Part shown: piece after piece, positions 1-6,036 of the stretch
Layout of the letters: every line of letters begins with the position of its first letter
Position numbering within the stretch: the stretch's first letter is position 1
Position numbers and translations under genes: made by a program
Notes under the pieces: model-generated
What the model was told of the DNA's origin: nothing
Databases searched by the model: none
What the model saw: the letters and a program-made list of their open reading frames with translations, nothing else
NCBI GenBank assembly: GCA_030526765.1
Contig: JAUNCB010000061.1
Coordinates: forward strand, 1-6,758
Direction of reading: 5' to 3'
Source: Bacillota bacterium
GTDB taxonomy: Bacteria; Bacillota; Clostridia; Lachnospirales; Anaerotignaceae
Length of the DNA stretch: 6,758 nucleotides

Positions 1-33
1 AAAGCTGTGTGTGGATTTCCCGCACACAGCTTC
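1..33 (-). terminator. Intrinsic terminator after the aminotransferase gene
   Basis: A perfect 10-bp inverted repeat (AAGCTGTGTG at 2-11 and CACACAGCTT at 23-32) lies six bases past the aminotransferase stop codon. Read on the minus strand, the hairpin runs into a T stretch of at least three bases that is cut by the window edge, so the full U tail cannot be seen. It would end the lysR-unknown-aminotransferase transcript. Confidence 0.75.
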
Positions 34-37
34 AGCC

Positions 38-1180
38 TCACCCCTTATATTCTCTTAAAAAACCGATCAGTTTTTCGATATCTGCCCGATTGTTATAATA
101 ATGGAGTGCCACACGGATGGCCTTCCCCGAAACATTTGCACGAATGCCGTTTTCCTTCAGAATGGCATTGCTCATTTCCCATTCTGCAGGGAAATTGATG
201 TAAACGATCCCCGAACGGTTTTCCTTCGGGAAATTTCCCAGCACCTGCAGATGGGGCACCTCTGCCACTTTTGCATACAGCTCATCCACCAGCTCCAGAA
301 TATACGCTTCCACATCCTTCTTGCCCAGCTCCAGATACTGCTGCATGGATTGCTCGATGCCCTTCAGACCAACCCAGTTGGGGATGCCAGTTTCATATTT
401 ACGGGCATTGTCCTCCAGATTCAGCACATATTTGCTGTGATCCATACGATTTTTATTGCCTGTCCACCCCACATATACAGGAGGCACCTGCGCCATCACC
501 CGCTTGGACATATAGCCAAAGCCGATGCCAAACAACCCGCCCAGCCATTTGAAGCTGGAGGTTACAAAGCAGTCCACAGGGGTTTCCTTTACATCGATCT
601 CCATTGCACCGACGCACTGGGTAATATCCAGCACCAGATAGATGCCTCTTTCCTGACAGAAATCGCTGATCTTTTTCAGATCATGGCGAAAGCCTGTAGT
701 ATTTTCCACCAGACACAGCGACAGCACCGCTGTATTTTCATCCACCAGAGCAAAAAGATTTTCCGGAGGCATTTTTCCGTCCACAGGCTGTGCAATCCGC
801 ACATTTTCCACCCCCACACGGTTCATCCATGTATAGGGTGTGGAGGGGAAGGTCAATCCCGATGTCACAACATTGGCATTTTCCTTCAGCAATACCCCGC
901 TGGAAAAAACATTTATCATGGTAGATGCAGCTTCCCCGAAGAAGATCTCCTCACTGTCTGCATGGAACATTTCCGCCACCGTATCCCGCAGCCCGTCGCC
1001 AAAGGCCCAGTTTTCATTCAGCTTAGCCCCATCCAGACCATTCTCAAACCGATCCTCGATATAAGCGATCATAGCGTCCTTTGTCCGCTTTGCGATCATA
1101 CCGGAGGTGGAGGTATCCAGATACGCCCATTTTTCTGTCATCGGATATTGTTCTCTTCTGATTTTTTCAAATTTATCCAT
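38..1180 (-). CDS. Class V aminotransferase-like PLP enzyme (NifS/isopenicillin-N-epimerase fold)
   Basis: A 380-residue fold-type I PLP enzyme of aminotransferase class V, presumably cytosolic. Visible marks are an N-terminal strand with AYLDTSTSG (19-27), a VENTTG segment (158-163) matching the usual N-x-x-G cofactor loop, LVLDITQ (182-188) with Asp185 and Gln188 placed to hold the pyridine ring and the phosphate side, and SSFKW with Lys211 as the likely Schiff-base lysine. The C-terminus has IRVALHYYNN, the usual R-x-x-x-H-x-Y-N signature. I see no cysteine-bearing active-site loop like that of NifS/IscS or SufS, so a housekeeping cysteine desulfurase is unlikely; epimerase, lyase, kynureninase-like or true transaminase chemistry all remain open. 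The ATG at 1180 has AGGAGGA seven bases upstream. It is the last gene of a probable three-gene unit led by a LysR regulator, and a terminator follows. Family confidence is high; substrate unknown. Confidence 0.9.
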   Translation of the reverse strand: MDKFEKIRREQYPMTEKWAYLDTSTSGMIAKRTKDAMIAYIEDRFENGLDGAKLNENWAFGDGLRDTVAEMFHADSEEIFFGEAASTMINVFSSGVLLKENANVVTSGLTFPSTPYTWMNRVGVENVRIAQPVDGKMPPENLFALVDENTAVLSLCLVENTTGFRHDLKKISDFCQERGIYLVLDITQCVGAMEIDVKETPVDCFVTSSFKWLGGLFGIGFGYMSKRVMAQVPPVYVGWTGNKNRMDHSKYVLNLEDNARKYETGIPNWVGLKGIEQSMQQYLELGKKDVEAYILELVDELYAKVAEVPHLQVLGNFPKENRSGIVYINFPAEWEMSNAILKENGIRANVSGKAIRVALHYYNNRADIEKLIGFLREYKG

Positions 1181-1193
1181 TCTGCATCCTCCT

Positions 1194-1649
1194 TTATCTC
1201 GCTGTAAAGCATTTCACATCTTCCGGTGCCGCACCATCACTGATGGCCTTCAGTTCCCGATCCAGTAATGCAAGCTGCTCCCTTGTTTCCGCAAGGTCTT
1301 CCCGCAGCTGCCAGCCCCGCAGACTGCCCTTTACATGGCGGGCATAGGCTTCCCGAAACTCTGCCATGCTGTCCGTCAGGGAAAGCACCCGAATCTCCGT
1401 ATCATTGCACTGGAAGCGGAAGCCCTCTATCTTCTCTGCCGCAGGTGCCTCCTCCAATGCCTCATATTCTTCATATCCCTCTGTATAATATCCATTGATA
1501 TCATCCATGGTCATTTCCTCCAGATCAAAGGACATGGCCGCATCACAAAGCTGCATCAGCTTTTCTGCCACCTCCTCAATGCTTTCTCCGAAAAGCAGAC
1601 GCTGTTCTTTATAATATTCAATGCTGTTCTCTGTCAGCGCATACCACAT
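1194..1649 (-). CDS. Unrecognised acidic, helical protein, 151 aa
   Basis: I do not recognise this protein. The start is set at the ATG at 1649 because a strong GGAGGAAGGG Shine-Dalgarno (1652-1661) precedes it; the frame is open further upstream to 1781, but that part runs inside lysR and reads as low-quality sequence. The 151 residues look soluble, with no signal peptide or membrane span. The N-terminal part begins WYALTENSIEYYKEQ. A strongly acidic, Tyr/Glu-rich stretch spans about 43-76 (DLEEMTMDDINGYY then EEYEALEE). A short possible beta segment follows (FRFQCNDTEIRVLSL, 77-91), and a charged C-terminal helix at about 111-136 could form a coiled coil. It sits 19 bases after lysR and 13 bases before the aminotransferase, so it is very probably co-transcribed and translated. 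A small accessory or partner protein for the enzyme is possible, but that is inference. Confidence 0.8.
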   Translation of the reverse strand: MWYALTENSIEYYKEQRLLFGESIEEVAEKLMQLCDAAMSFDLEEMTMDDINGYYTEGYEEYEALEEAPAAEKIEGFRFQCNDTEIRVLSLTDSMAEFREAYARHVKGSLRGWQLREDLAETREQLALLDRELKAISDGAAPEDVKCFTAR

Positions 1650-1651
1650 GA

Positions 1652-1661
1652 CCCTTCCTCC
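1652..1661 (-). promoter_or_regulatory. Strong ribosome binding site fixing the start of the 151-aa gene
   Basis: The minus strand reads GGAGGAAGGG here, ending two bases before the ATG, with the GGAGG core about seven bases from it. It favours the ATG at 1649 over any start further upstream inside lysR. Confidence 0.75.
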
Positions 1662-1668
1662 TTTTTTC

Positions 1669-2550
1669 TCATAATTTACACTTATGCAGATAATCGATGA
1701 CCACACGCATGGGCTCTGTGATCCACTTATCCCTGTGGTGCAGCAGCTGTGTCCATATCTCCACCTGCAGCTCCGGCACATGCAGATATTTCAGCCTGCC
1801 TGCCTCCACCCATTCTCTTGTTGTATAATCGGGCAACAGAGAGATCCCTGCCCCCTGTTCTGTCAGATTGCAAAGCAGTTCTGTATTCCCGCAGACAAAA
1901 ACAGGCTTGATCTCCATGGAGCGGGCTGCCAGCATCTCATCCATTACCTCACGGTAGCTCATGCCCTTTTCTGTCAGAAGAAAGGGCTGCTGCAGCAATT
2001 CCTTTAAGGAAACCACCCGATCTGCCAGAGGATGATTTGCCCCGCAGACAAAGTGTATTCCGATCCGCCCCTCCTGCAGATTGATATAATTGGTATCATA
2101 GATATGTCTGTCCAGCGTATAGACCAGATCCGCTTCATTCTGATTCAGCATCCGAAACATCTCCTGCGTGCCCGCCGAGATGCATTCCAGCATGATACCG
2201 GGATATGCCTTATGCATCTGCGGAAATATCCGCCCGATCACCTCATTGCAAAGGGAATCCGCCATGACCAGACGCACCTTCCCCCGCACCTCTGTCACCG
2301 CCTCCGTTTCCTCCATAAAGTTTTCCAGCAGCTCATTGATCTTATAGGCAGACTGCAGCAGCCTGCTGCCATGATCCGTCAGGGTAACCGTTCGGTTGAT
2401 CCGTTCAAACAGCGGAACCCCCAGTTCATTCTCCAGCTGTCTGATCTGAAAGGATACCGTGGACTGGGAATAGCCCAGCTTATCTCCCGCCTTGGTGAAG
2501 CTGCGCAGCTCCGCCACATGAATAAATGTCACCAGATTTTTTATATCCAT
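1669..2550 (-). CDS. LysR-family transcriptional regulator
   Basis: A 293-residue LysR-type regulator of normal family length. The N-terminal winged helix-turn-helix covers about 1-60: NLVTFIHVAELRSFTKAGDKL, then GYSQSTVSFQIRQLENELG as the recognition-helix region, then PLFERINRTVTLTDHG as the wing. A linker helix (62-88) leads to the periplasmic-binding-protein-like effector domain from about 90 (KVRLVMAD) to the end, with typical NHPLADR (172-178) and GAGISLLPDY (233-242) segments. I place the start at the ATG at 2550, not the GTG at 2556, because AAGGGG at 2558-2563 lies seven bases from the ATG but only one from the GTG. Many LysR regulators are divergent from their target; here the likely targets, an unknown protein and a class V aminotransferase, lie directly downstream in the same direction. 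Inducer unknown. Confidence 0.95.
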   Translation of the reverse strand: MDIKNLVTFIHVAELRSFTKAGDKLGYSQSTVSFQIRQLENELGVPLFERINRTVTLTDHGSRLLQSAYKINELLENFMEETEAVTEVRGKVRLVMADSLCNEVIGRIFPQMHKAYPGIMLECISAGTQEMFRMLNQNEADLVYTLDRHIYDTNYINLQEGRIGIHFVCGANHPLADRVVSLKELLQQPFLLTEKGMSYREVMDEMLAARSMEIKPVFVCGNTELLCNLTEQGAGISLLPDYTTREWVEAGRLKYLHVPELQVEIWTQLLHHRDKWITEPMRVVIDYLHKCKL

Positions 2551-2557
2551 CCCCACA

Positions 2558-2563
2558 CCCCTT
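2558..2563 (-). promoter_or_regulatory. Ribosome binding site deciding the lysR start
   Basis: AAGGGG on the minus strand is seven bases from the ATG at 2550 and only one base from the in-frame GTG at 2556, so the shorter, ATG-initiated protein is preferred. Confidence 0.6.
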
Positions 2564-2619
2564 GCATCTATTTTTCAAATGATATTTTATTTTGCATCAG
2601 CATTTCCAATCTTTCTTTT

Positions 2620-2648
2620 ACTGTAGCCCAACAGAAGGAAAATTGCAA
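2620..2648 (-). promoter_or_regulatory. Possible promoter of the lysR operon
   Basis: On the minus strand TTGCAA (2643-2648) and TACAGT (2620-2625) are 17 bases apart, a fair sigma-A-type match. The -35 overlaps the T tract of the upstream tlpA terminator. This gives a leader of about 60 bases before lysR that is AT-rich and contains TGAT (2597-2600) and ATCA (2581-2584 side) half-sites, which might serve autoregulation. The -10 is only a moderate match, so this is tentative. Confidence 0.35.
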
Positions 2649-2690
2649 GAAAAAAGAAGGCTGTCGGAGCAGATTCTCCAAAGCCCTCTT
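2646..2690 (-). terminator. Intrinsic terminator after the thioredoxin gene
   Basis: Two bases past the tlpA-like stop codon, the minus strand forms AAGAGGGCT (2682-2690) pairing with AGCCTTCTT (2654-2662) with one G-U wobble, plus an inner GGAG/CTCC stem. A TTTTTTCTTG tail follows. It separates the ccdA-tlpA unit from lysR. Confidence 0.85.
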
Positions 2691-2692
2691 CC

Positions 2693-3238
2693 TTATTCCA
2701 TAATCATATCAATGCCCTGCTGCAGCGTCTCTCCGTTAATGGCACCACTTGCCTGAGCGATCAGATTGCCTTCTCCATCCAGAAAATAAGTCGTCGGAAG
2801 CGACCATACCCCGTATTTTCCCGATGCCTCCAAATCCAGATCATAATAAACAGGGAAGGTAAATGCCTGCTTTGCCACATATTCCTTCGCCGCAGCCTCT
2901 TCTCCTGCGCTGTCCGTCACATTTACCATCATAAAAGCAACCGATTCCCCCAGTTCCTGATATTTTTCCTCAAACTCCGGCATCTCCATCTGACAGGGGC
3001 CGCACCAGCTTGCCCAGAAATTCAGCACAATGGGCTTGCCAAACTGCTCCGACAGCCGAACAGCATTCCCCGCCGCATCATATACCGTAAAATCAGGCGC
3101 CGCCTGTACCTCCTGCGCTGTTTCCTGCGATACCTGCTCCGCACTTACCTGCTTCGACAGTGTGCCATAGAGATGATATGCAATAACCAGCACCAGAATC
3201 AGCACACCAAGTGCCAAAAAGGATTTCTTCTTTTCCAT
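2693..3238 (-). CDS. TlpA/ResA-like membrane-anchored thioredoxin
   Basis: A 181-residue extracytoplasmic thiol:disulfide oxidoreductase. Residues 2-5 are basic (EKKK) and are followed by one hydrophobic segment (about 7-25), read as an uncleaved signal anchor since no lipobox or clear signal-peptidase site is seen. A Ser/Gln/Glu/Ala-rich linker runs to about 47. The thioredoxin domain then starts at APDFTVYDAAG, with the redox motif WCGPC at 78-82 after NFWAS. A TlpA-type insertion follows, and SLPTTYFLD (146-154) carries the cis-proline Pro148. The family reduces disulfides in exported proteins, including apocytochrome c, using electrons from CcdA, whose gene ends 12 bases upstream. ATG at 3238 has AAGGAGGTT at 3243-3251. 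No cytochrome gene is visible, so the client could equally be a secreted reductase such as an MsrA/B. Family certain, client not. Confidence 0.93.
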   Translation of the reverse strand: MEKKKSFLALGVLILVLVIAYHLYGTLSKQVSAEQVSQETAQEVQAAPDFTVYDAAGNAVRLSEQFGKPIVLNFWASWCGPCQMEMPEFEEKYQELGESVAFMMVNVTDSAGEEAAAKEYVAKQAFTFPVYYDLDLEASGKYGVWSLPTTYFLDGEGNLIAQASGAINGETLQQGIDMIME

Positions 3239-3250
3239 GCTGCAACCTCC

Positions 3251-3913
3251 TTAATTCAAGATAAGAATGATCCGCTCCATCATGCCCGTTGCCATCAGCA
3301 GACCAATGATAACCAGCAATCCCCCGCAGACCTTATTGATCATATCATAATTCGCCTTGATCCACCGGAATGTCGATTTCAGCTGATCAATCAGCACCGC
3401 ACTGAGGATAAAAGGGATCCCAAGCCCCATGGAGTATGCCAGAAGCATCAGCATTCCCTCTGCCACATGCCCCTGCTGAGAAGCCAGCATCAGTGCCGAG
3501 CCAAGAAATGCGCCCACACAAGGGGTCCAGCCCAAGGAAAATACCACACCAAACAGCATCGCCGAAAGAAAACCCATATTATCGGTATTCACGCTTCTGC
3601 CGATCCCTTTGAAAAGATTCAGATGCAGCAGCCCCAGAAAATCAAGCCCAAAGCAGATCACCACAAGACCGGTAAAAAGATTTACCACCGTATGGTATTC
3701 CCGCAAAAAACCACCCACCGTACCTGCCAGAGCTCCCATAGCCGTAAAAACCAGCGTAAAGCCCAGCACAAAACCAAAGGCAGACCGCAGTGTTTTCCCC
3801 CTGCGCTGTATCCCTCCTCCTGCAAAATAAGAAAGATAGATGGGTAACATCGGAAGGAGACAGGGAGACAGGAAGGTAATGATCCCTTCCAGAAATGAAA
3901 TCAGATATTGCAT
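3251..3913 (-). CDS. ccdA: CcdA-type cytochrome c biogenesis/thiol electron transporter
   Basis: An integral membrane protein of 220 residues, the usual length for the compact six-helix CcdA family (DsbD transmembrane domain homologues). It passes electrons from cytosolic thioredoxin to an extracytoplasmic thioredoxin-like partner. The two family cysteines are visible: Cys18 in LSPCLLPMLPIYLS and Cys132 in LGWTPCVGAFLGSAL, at the pseudo-symmetric first and fourth helices. Hydrophobic segments lie at about 5-30, 46-68, 78-98, 115-143, 153-176 and 194-211. I choose the ATG at 3913 over the in-frame ATG at 3919: the AGGAGG core (3921-3926) is seven bases from the former and only one from the latter. 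The tlpA-like partner follows after 12 bases, and its ribosome site touches the ccdA stop codon, so translation is probably coupled. An extended -10 promoter and a palindrome lie upstream. Confidence 0.94.
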   Translation of the reverse strand: MQYLISFLEGIITFLSPCLLPMLPIYLSYFAGGGIQRRGKTLRSAFGFVLGFTLVFTAMGALAGTVGGFLREYHTVVNLFTGLVVICFGLDFLGLLHLNLFKGIGRSVNTDNMGFLSAMLFGVVFSLGWTPCVGAFLGSALMLASQQGHVAEGMLMLLAYSMGLGIPFILSAVLIDQLKSTFRWIKANYDMINKVCGGLLVIIGLLMATGMMERIILILN

Positions 3914-3920
3914 TTTCATT

Positions 3921-3926
3921 CCTCCT
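3921..3926 (-). promoter_or_regulatory. Ribosome binding site deciding the ccdA start
   Basis: AGGAGG on the minus strand has proper seven-base spacing to the ATG at 3913 and only one base to the ATG at 3919, which supports the 220-residue form. Confidence 0.7.
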
Positions 3927-3933
3927 TTTCCTC

Positions 3934-3942
3934 ATTATAACA
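3934..3942 (-). promoter_or_regulatory. Extended -10 promoter of ccdA-tlpA
   Basis: The minus strand reads TGTTATAAT, a perfect TATAAT with the TGn extension. No good -35 hexamer is found at 16-18 bases (CACATC at 17). The predicted start of transcription is near 3927, giving a leader of about 14 bases before the ATG at 3913. A perfect -10 with a weak -35 fits activator-dependent transcription. Confidence 0.65.
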
Positions 3943-3960
3943 GATATCAAGCATCTGATG

Positions 3961-3976
3961 TGTTGCAGGTGCAACA
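3961..3976. promoter_or_regulatory. Perfect 7-2-7 palindrome, putative operator upstream of ccdA
   Basis: TGTTGCA at 3961-3967 and TGCAACA at 3970-3976 are exact inverted repeats with a two-base centre. The centre is 3968.5, about -41.5 from the transcription start predicted from the TATAAT at 3934-3939. Both the 16-bp TGTTG-N6-CAACA symmetry and the -41.5 position are typical of class II sites of the CRP/FNR superfamily; this assignment is inference and a MarR-type operator is an alternative. It also abuts the T tract of the upstream esterase terminator. Confidence 0.5.
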
Positions 3977-4006
3977 AAAAACAAAAGAGGTCGGCAAGAC
4001 CTCTTT
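3976..4006 (-). terminator. Intrinsic terminator after the esterase gene
   Basis: A perfect 9-bp stem, AAAGAGGTC on the minus strand at 3998-4006 pairing with GACCTCTTT at 3984-3992, has a five-base loop and is followed by TGTTTTTT. It begins seven bases after the esterase stop codon and closes the ATP-grasp/esterase operon. Confidence 0.9.
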
Positions 4007-4013
4007 CTGTTTC

Positions 4014-4775
4014 TTAATAGCCAAGAAGCTTATTTACATGATAAGGGAACTGGATCAGCCACCAGGGCCAGTCATGGTTTACATCATGCCCCCACACATC
4101 TACCCATGCGGGAACGCCCAATCTTTCAAACTGCGCCTGTAAAGCCCATGCATCCGCCTTTGCATCATCCTCCCATGCGCCCTGTCCGCAGCAGATCACG
4201 ATTCTGCCCTTACGGAACTGTTCCACCAGAGGGTGATCGTAAGCCATATTGGGCAGATAATCCACAGGGGAATTATAATATACATCAATGTCATTGTAGC
4301 CCTGGAAGAAATAGCCTGCATGGAACAGACCGCTCAGAGACAGACAGCCGCCGAACAGATCCGGTCTTCTCAGATAGAAATTCACACAATGATAGCCGCC
4401 CATGGATGCCCCTGTCAGCATTACCTTGCCGTAATAAGGGGTGGGATCTGTTTCCGCATGGATCTGATGCAGGCGGGGCAGAAATTCCTCGCACACATAC
4501 TTGAACCACTGCTCATGCCACAGAATTCTGCCATGATGGTCGCCATTGGATGCGCTCCATGTTTCCTCGTCTACGCAGCCGATGCAGAACAACTGCAGGC
4601 GGCCGCTTTCCAGATGCCCTCTCACTGTTTCGATCATGCCGCGGCTTTCAAAATCAAAAAATTTACCATCCTGACAGGGGAAAACGATCATAGGCAGTCC
4701 GGCATGGCCGTATACCTTGAATTCCATGTCACGGTTCAGATAATGGGAATATTCCTTATAGTAATATGTATGCAT
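4014..4775 (-). CDS. Alpha/beta-hydrolase esterase, COG4947-like (putative esterase family)
   Basis: A 253-residue hydrolase without signal peptide, so probably cytosolic. It has the esterase-D-like architecture: an N-terminal strand region with GLPMIVFPCQDGKF (26-39), then the nucleophile elbow TGASMGGYH (121-129) with Ser124 as the likely nucleophile. RIVICCGQGAWEDD (191-204) holds the candidate acid (Glu202, Asp203 or Asp204), and WGHDVNHDWPWW (228-239) holds His230 and His234 as candidate catalytic histidines. The WGHDxxHDWPWW block is what I recall from COG4947 proteins. I start at ATG 4775 because AAGGAAGG (4781-4788) is five bases upstream; the longer reading from 4796 would overlap the ATP-grasp gene. 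The stop of that gene is one base away (TAAcATG), so translation is very likely coupled and the two proteins probably act on one substrate. Family likely, substrate unknown. Confidence 0.9.
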   Translation of the reverse strand: MHTYYYKEYSHYLNRDMEFKVYGHAGLPMIVFPCQDGKFFDFESRGMIETVRGHLESGRLQLFCIGCVDEETWSASNGDHHGRILWHEQWFKYVCEEFLPRLHQIHAETDPTPYYGKVMLTGASMGGYHCVNFYLRRPDLFGGCLSLSGLFHAGYFFQGYNDIDVYYNSPVDYLPNMAYDHPLVEQFRKGRIVICCGQGAWEDDAKADAWALQAQFERLGVPAWVDVWGHDVNHDWPWWLIQFPYHVNKLLGY

Positions 4776-4776
4776 G

Positions 4777-5973
4777 TTAACCTTCCTTCTTCTCAATCAC
4801 AAATTTCAAAAATTCCTGTACTTCCTCATCCGTTTCAAATCTTGCCATATAAGCATGATCGCCCATGGCATCTGCGATCACCTCAGGCATTTCCTCATAC
4901 ATCATGATATGCTGCCCGTATCTTGCAAAGATTTCATCCTTGCTGTGGGCATATTCCTTCCATTTTCTCTGGGATGCATACGCAGCCGCATAGGGTCTGT
5001 GCTCCGGATCAAAGAAGCCTCTGTTGTGGCAGACCATATCCGCCCAGATCTGATAGACATCAATGTCATTGGCATAATTCATCATATCGGGAGTATAGCC
5101 GCCGGGAGGACGCATATTGACCTCCAGTCCGAAAATGTCTCCTTTTTTCCCCAGACCTGCCTTATCCTCATTCAGCACGAAGAATTCACAGTGGAAGAAA
5201 CGGGAGTTGCTGTCAAAGGCCTTGATCGTTCTTCTGCCGGCATCTCTCAGTGCCTCAGGGATCTGCTTTCTGGAATAATAGCACAGCTCCAGCCCTTTAT
5301 TTACTACATCCATAACAGGTTCTGTATAGAAATGGCAGGTTTCAAAAACAATATCCCGCTCCGAATTACAGATACCATCATAGGAAACGATGGAGCCGTT
5401 GATGAATTCCTCCATTACATACTGTACCTCGGGCAGATTCTGATAAAAATTCCGCAGCTCATCCTCATTTTTCAGTTTATAGGTTGCCGCTGCACCCACA
5501 CCGTTATCTGGCTTTACGATAACAGGATAGCCTGCTTCCTTCACAAAGGCAAGACCGCCCTCCAGTGTATCCACCAGATGATATCTTGCAGTAGGAACCC
5601 CTGCCTTGGCATAGTATTCCTTCATTTTACTCTTGAATTTGATGCCGTCAATATTCTGGTTCTGCAGACCGGTGGTTACATTGAAATCCGTTCTGAGCTG
5701 TGCATCCCGCAGCAGCCAGTATTCATTATTCGTTTCCATCCAGTCGATCTTTCCGTATTTGAATGCAAAGAATGCAGCTGCTCTGTAAACCTCATCATAG
5801 TTTTCCAGACTGCTTACTTTATAGTATTCCACCAGAGAATCCCGACATTCCTGGCTCAGGTCGTCATAGGGCGTATCCCCGATGCCCAGTGTTGTCACAC
5901 CGTTGTTTTTCAGACACTGTGTAAAGTGGAAATATGTTTTCGGAAAATTTGGCGATAAAAAAATAAAGTTCAT
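4777..5973 (-). CDS. ATP-grasp domain protein (carboxylate-amine/thiol ligase type)
   Basis: A 398-residue soluble ATP-grasp enzyme, a superfamily that activates a carboxylate as acyl phosphate and joins it to an amine, thiol or hydroxyl. Residues 1-110 form a Rossmann-like pre-ATP-grasp domain (MNFIFLSPNFP; WMETNNEYWLL at 78-88). The ATP-grasp part follows: FKSKMKEYYAKAGVPTARY (113-131) with the first nucleotide lysine near 115-118, GYPVIVKPDNGVGAAAT (148-164) with Lys154 and the glycine-rich loop, EEFINGSIVSYDG (188-200), and FHCEFFVL (260-267). LEVNMRPPGG (283-292) places Glu284 and Asn286 as metal ligands. All expected catalytic elements look intact. It is not PurK, PurT, PurD, biotin carboxylase, Ddl or a CPSase subunit by length and by context. 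ATG 5973 has AGGGAAGG upstream, a promoter at 6006-6034, and the esterase follows after one base. Substrate unknown. Confidence 0.92.
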   Translation of the reverse strand: MNFIFLSPNFPKTYFHFTQCLKNNGVTTLGIGDTPYDDLSQECRDSLVEYYKVSSLENYDEVYRAAAFFAFKYGKIDWMETNNEYWLLRDAQLRTDFNVTTGLQNQNIDGIKFKSKMKEYYAKAGVPTARYHLVDTLEGGLAFVKEAGYPVIVKPDNGVGAAATYKLKNEDELRNFYQNLPEVQYVMEEFINGSIVSYDGICNSERDIVFETCHFYTEPVMDVVNKGLELCYYSRKQIPEALRDAGRRTIKAFDSNSRFFHCEFFVLNEDKAGLGKKGDIFGLEVNMRPPGGYTPDMMNYANDIDVYQIWADMVCHNRGFFDPEHRPYAAAYASQRKWKEYAHSKDEIFARYGQHIMMYEEMPEVIADAMGDHAYMARFETDEEVQEFLKFVIEKKEG

Positions 5974-6005
5974 AGAATCCCTTCCCTCTTCTCTATATGT
6001 TCAAC

Positions 6006-6034
6006 ATTGTATCAGAATTCATACAGAGTTGCAA
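6006..6034 (-). promoter_or_regulatory. Promoter of the ATP-grasp/esterase operon
   Basis: TTGCAA (6029-6034) and TACAAT (6006-6011) on the minus strand are exactly 17 bases apart, with an A-rich stretch upstream (about 6050-6060) that may act as an UP element. Transcription should begin near 5999, where the odd palindrome TGTTCAACA (5998-6006) lies, leaving a leader of about 25 bases. Confidence 0.7.
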
Positions 6035-6036
6035 AC

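Noticed and set aside
38..1180. Housekeeping cysteine desulfurase (IscS/SufS)
   Set aside because: The PLP lysine and fold fit, but no C-terminal active-site cysteine loop is seen and no iron-sulfur assembly gene is adjacent.
101..1207. Long open frame on the plus strand, 368 codons
   Set aside because: It is antisense to the class V aminotransferase, rich in His, Cys, Ile and Gln, and shows no family motif; it is a shadow of the minus-strand gene.
1650..1781. 44-codon upstream extension of the 151-aa protein
   Set aside because: The added sequence is Cys/Ser/Arg-rich and lies inside lysR, while a strong ribosome site sits right before the ATG at 1649.
2581..2600. LysR operator made of TGAT and ATCA half-sites in the lysR leader
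   Set aside because: Only four-base arms in AT-rich DNA, and the spacing does not match the usual T-N11-A box; too weak to list as a site.
3914..3919. Longer CcdA starting two codons earlier
   Set aside because: The ribosome site would be only one base from that ATG; the ATG at 3913 has normal spacing.
3642..3977. Overlapping minus-strand frame of 111 codons across the ccdA start
   Set aside because: It runs through the terminator/promoter region and ccdA in another frame, with low-complexity Arg/Cys/Gly composition and no ribosome site.
4774..5958. Long open frame on the plus strand, 394 codons
   Set aside because: It is an antisense shadow of the ATP-grasp gene, whose motifs are intact on the minus strand. 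The plus frame has no domain and no fitting ribosome site.
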